Shown one piece after another: positions 63,780 through 64,000 of a stretch of DNA of 64,000 bases. The DNA is from Mansonella perstans (Eukaryota > Nematoda > Chromadorea > Rhabditida > Onchocercidae). Numbering within the stretch: the first letter of the stretch is position 1; each line of letters starts with the position of its first letter. A program made the position numbers and the translations under genes. The notes below the pieces were generated by a model that did not search any database, was not told the DNA's origin, and saw only the letters and a list, made by a program, of their open reading frames with translations. The DNA lies in NCBI GenBank assembly GCA_037074765.1, contig JBAMDO010000002.1, forward strand, positions 1 to 64,000, in the 5' to 3' direction.

Positions 63780-64000
63780 GTTTGTTTATTTATTTGTAAC
63801 TGCACTTATCTTTAATTTAGCCCCAACCATATTTGGATAGGACAGGTAATGTCTAATTCGTATTGGCCTGCCAGTTGAAGTAATTACGATTTCGAAATTA
63901 TGGCGCCTGAATTATATGTGGCTTCTTTGGCACTTCAATTGGTAAAACACTGCTTCTGTTTTTTTATTTCGTTTTTCCGACTGCAGAATTTCGAAATATT

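Noticed and set aside
1..64000. CRISPR arrays, bacterial operons or Wolbachia-derived inserts
   Set aside because: No regularly spaced direct repeats with unique spacers, no long uninterrupted bacterial-type frames, and all recognised genes contain spliceosomal introns.

Overview
The window is AT-rich eukaryotic DNA with small exons split by short introns (GT...TTTTCAG style acceptors), closely spaced genes and protein-coding genes whose best recalled relatives are nematode. The mix (nematode-type CLP-1 calpain with a glycine-rich N-terminus, TPR-less SGT1, an srx-like chemoreceptor, decayed BEL/Pao retroelement) points to a parasitic nematode, most likely a filarial (spirurid) worm. I saw nothing bacterial, no Wolbachia-like insert and no CRISPR array. 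Exon joins below were checked by reading frame unless stated otherwise.

Region 1 (1-19.3 kb) is a dense housekeeping and DNA-repair block. Proteasome alpha-2 (5' end outside the window) is followed on the same strand by SGT1. On the minus strand come essential myosin light chain and then TAF9. Next is a genome-maintenance cluster: a RAD51-paralog (RAD51C-like) and HUS1 in tandem on the minus strand, about 200 bp apart, and DNA polymerase eta starting on the opposite strand upstream of them.

Region 2 (19.3-31 kb) is a rearranged accessory region. Two nearly identical 3.1-kb arms form a large inverted repeat around a 3.3-kb spacer. Each arm carries the same small multi-exon gene for a predicted four-transmembrane protein of unknown function. 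The spacer carries an intact-looking srx-like 7-TM chemoreceptor on the minus strand. Older, broken copies of the arm sequence lie on both sides, and a 0.4-kb element with about 60-bp terminal inverted repeats lies just outside.

Region 3 (31-40 kb) is gene-poor: the decayed integrase end of a BEL/Pao retrotransposon, an intron-containing tRNA-Leu(CAA), a broken inverted copy of IMMP2L exon 1 with its upstream sequence, a 13-bp minisatellite and other simple repeats.

Region 4 (40-60 kb) holds three well-resolved genes: a 21-exon CLP-1 calpain with a second internal first exon, the mitochondrial inner-membrane peptidase IMMP2L, and on the minus strand a 16-exon, 701-residue TBK1/IKK-epsilon-like kinase. 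The last 4 kb hold only candidate exons of unidentified genes.
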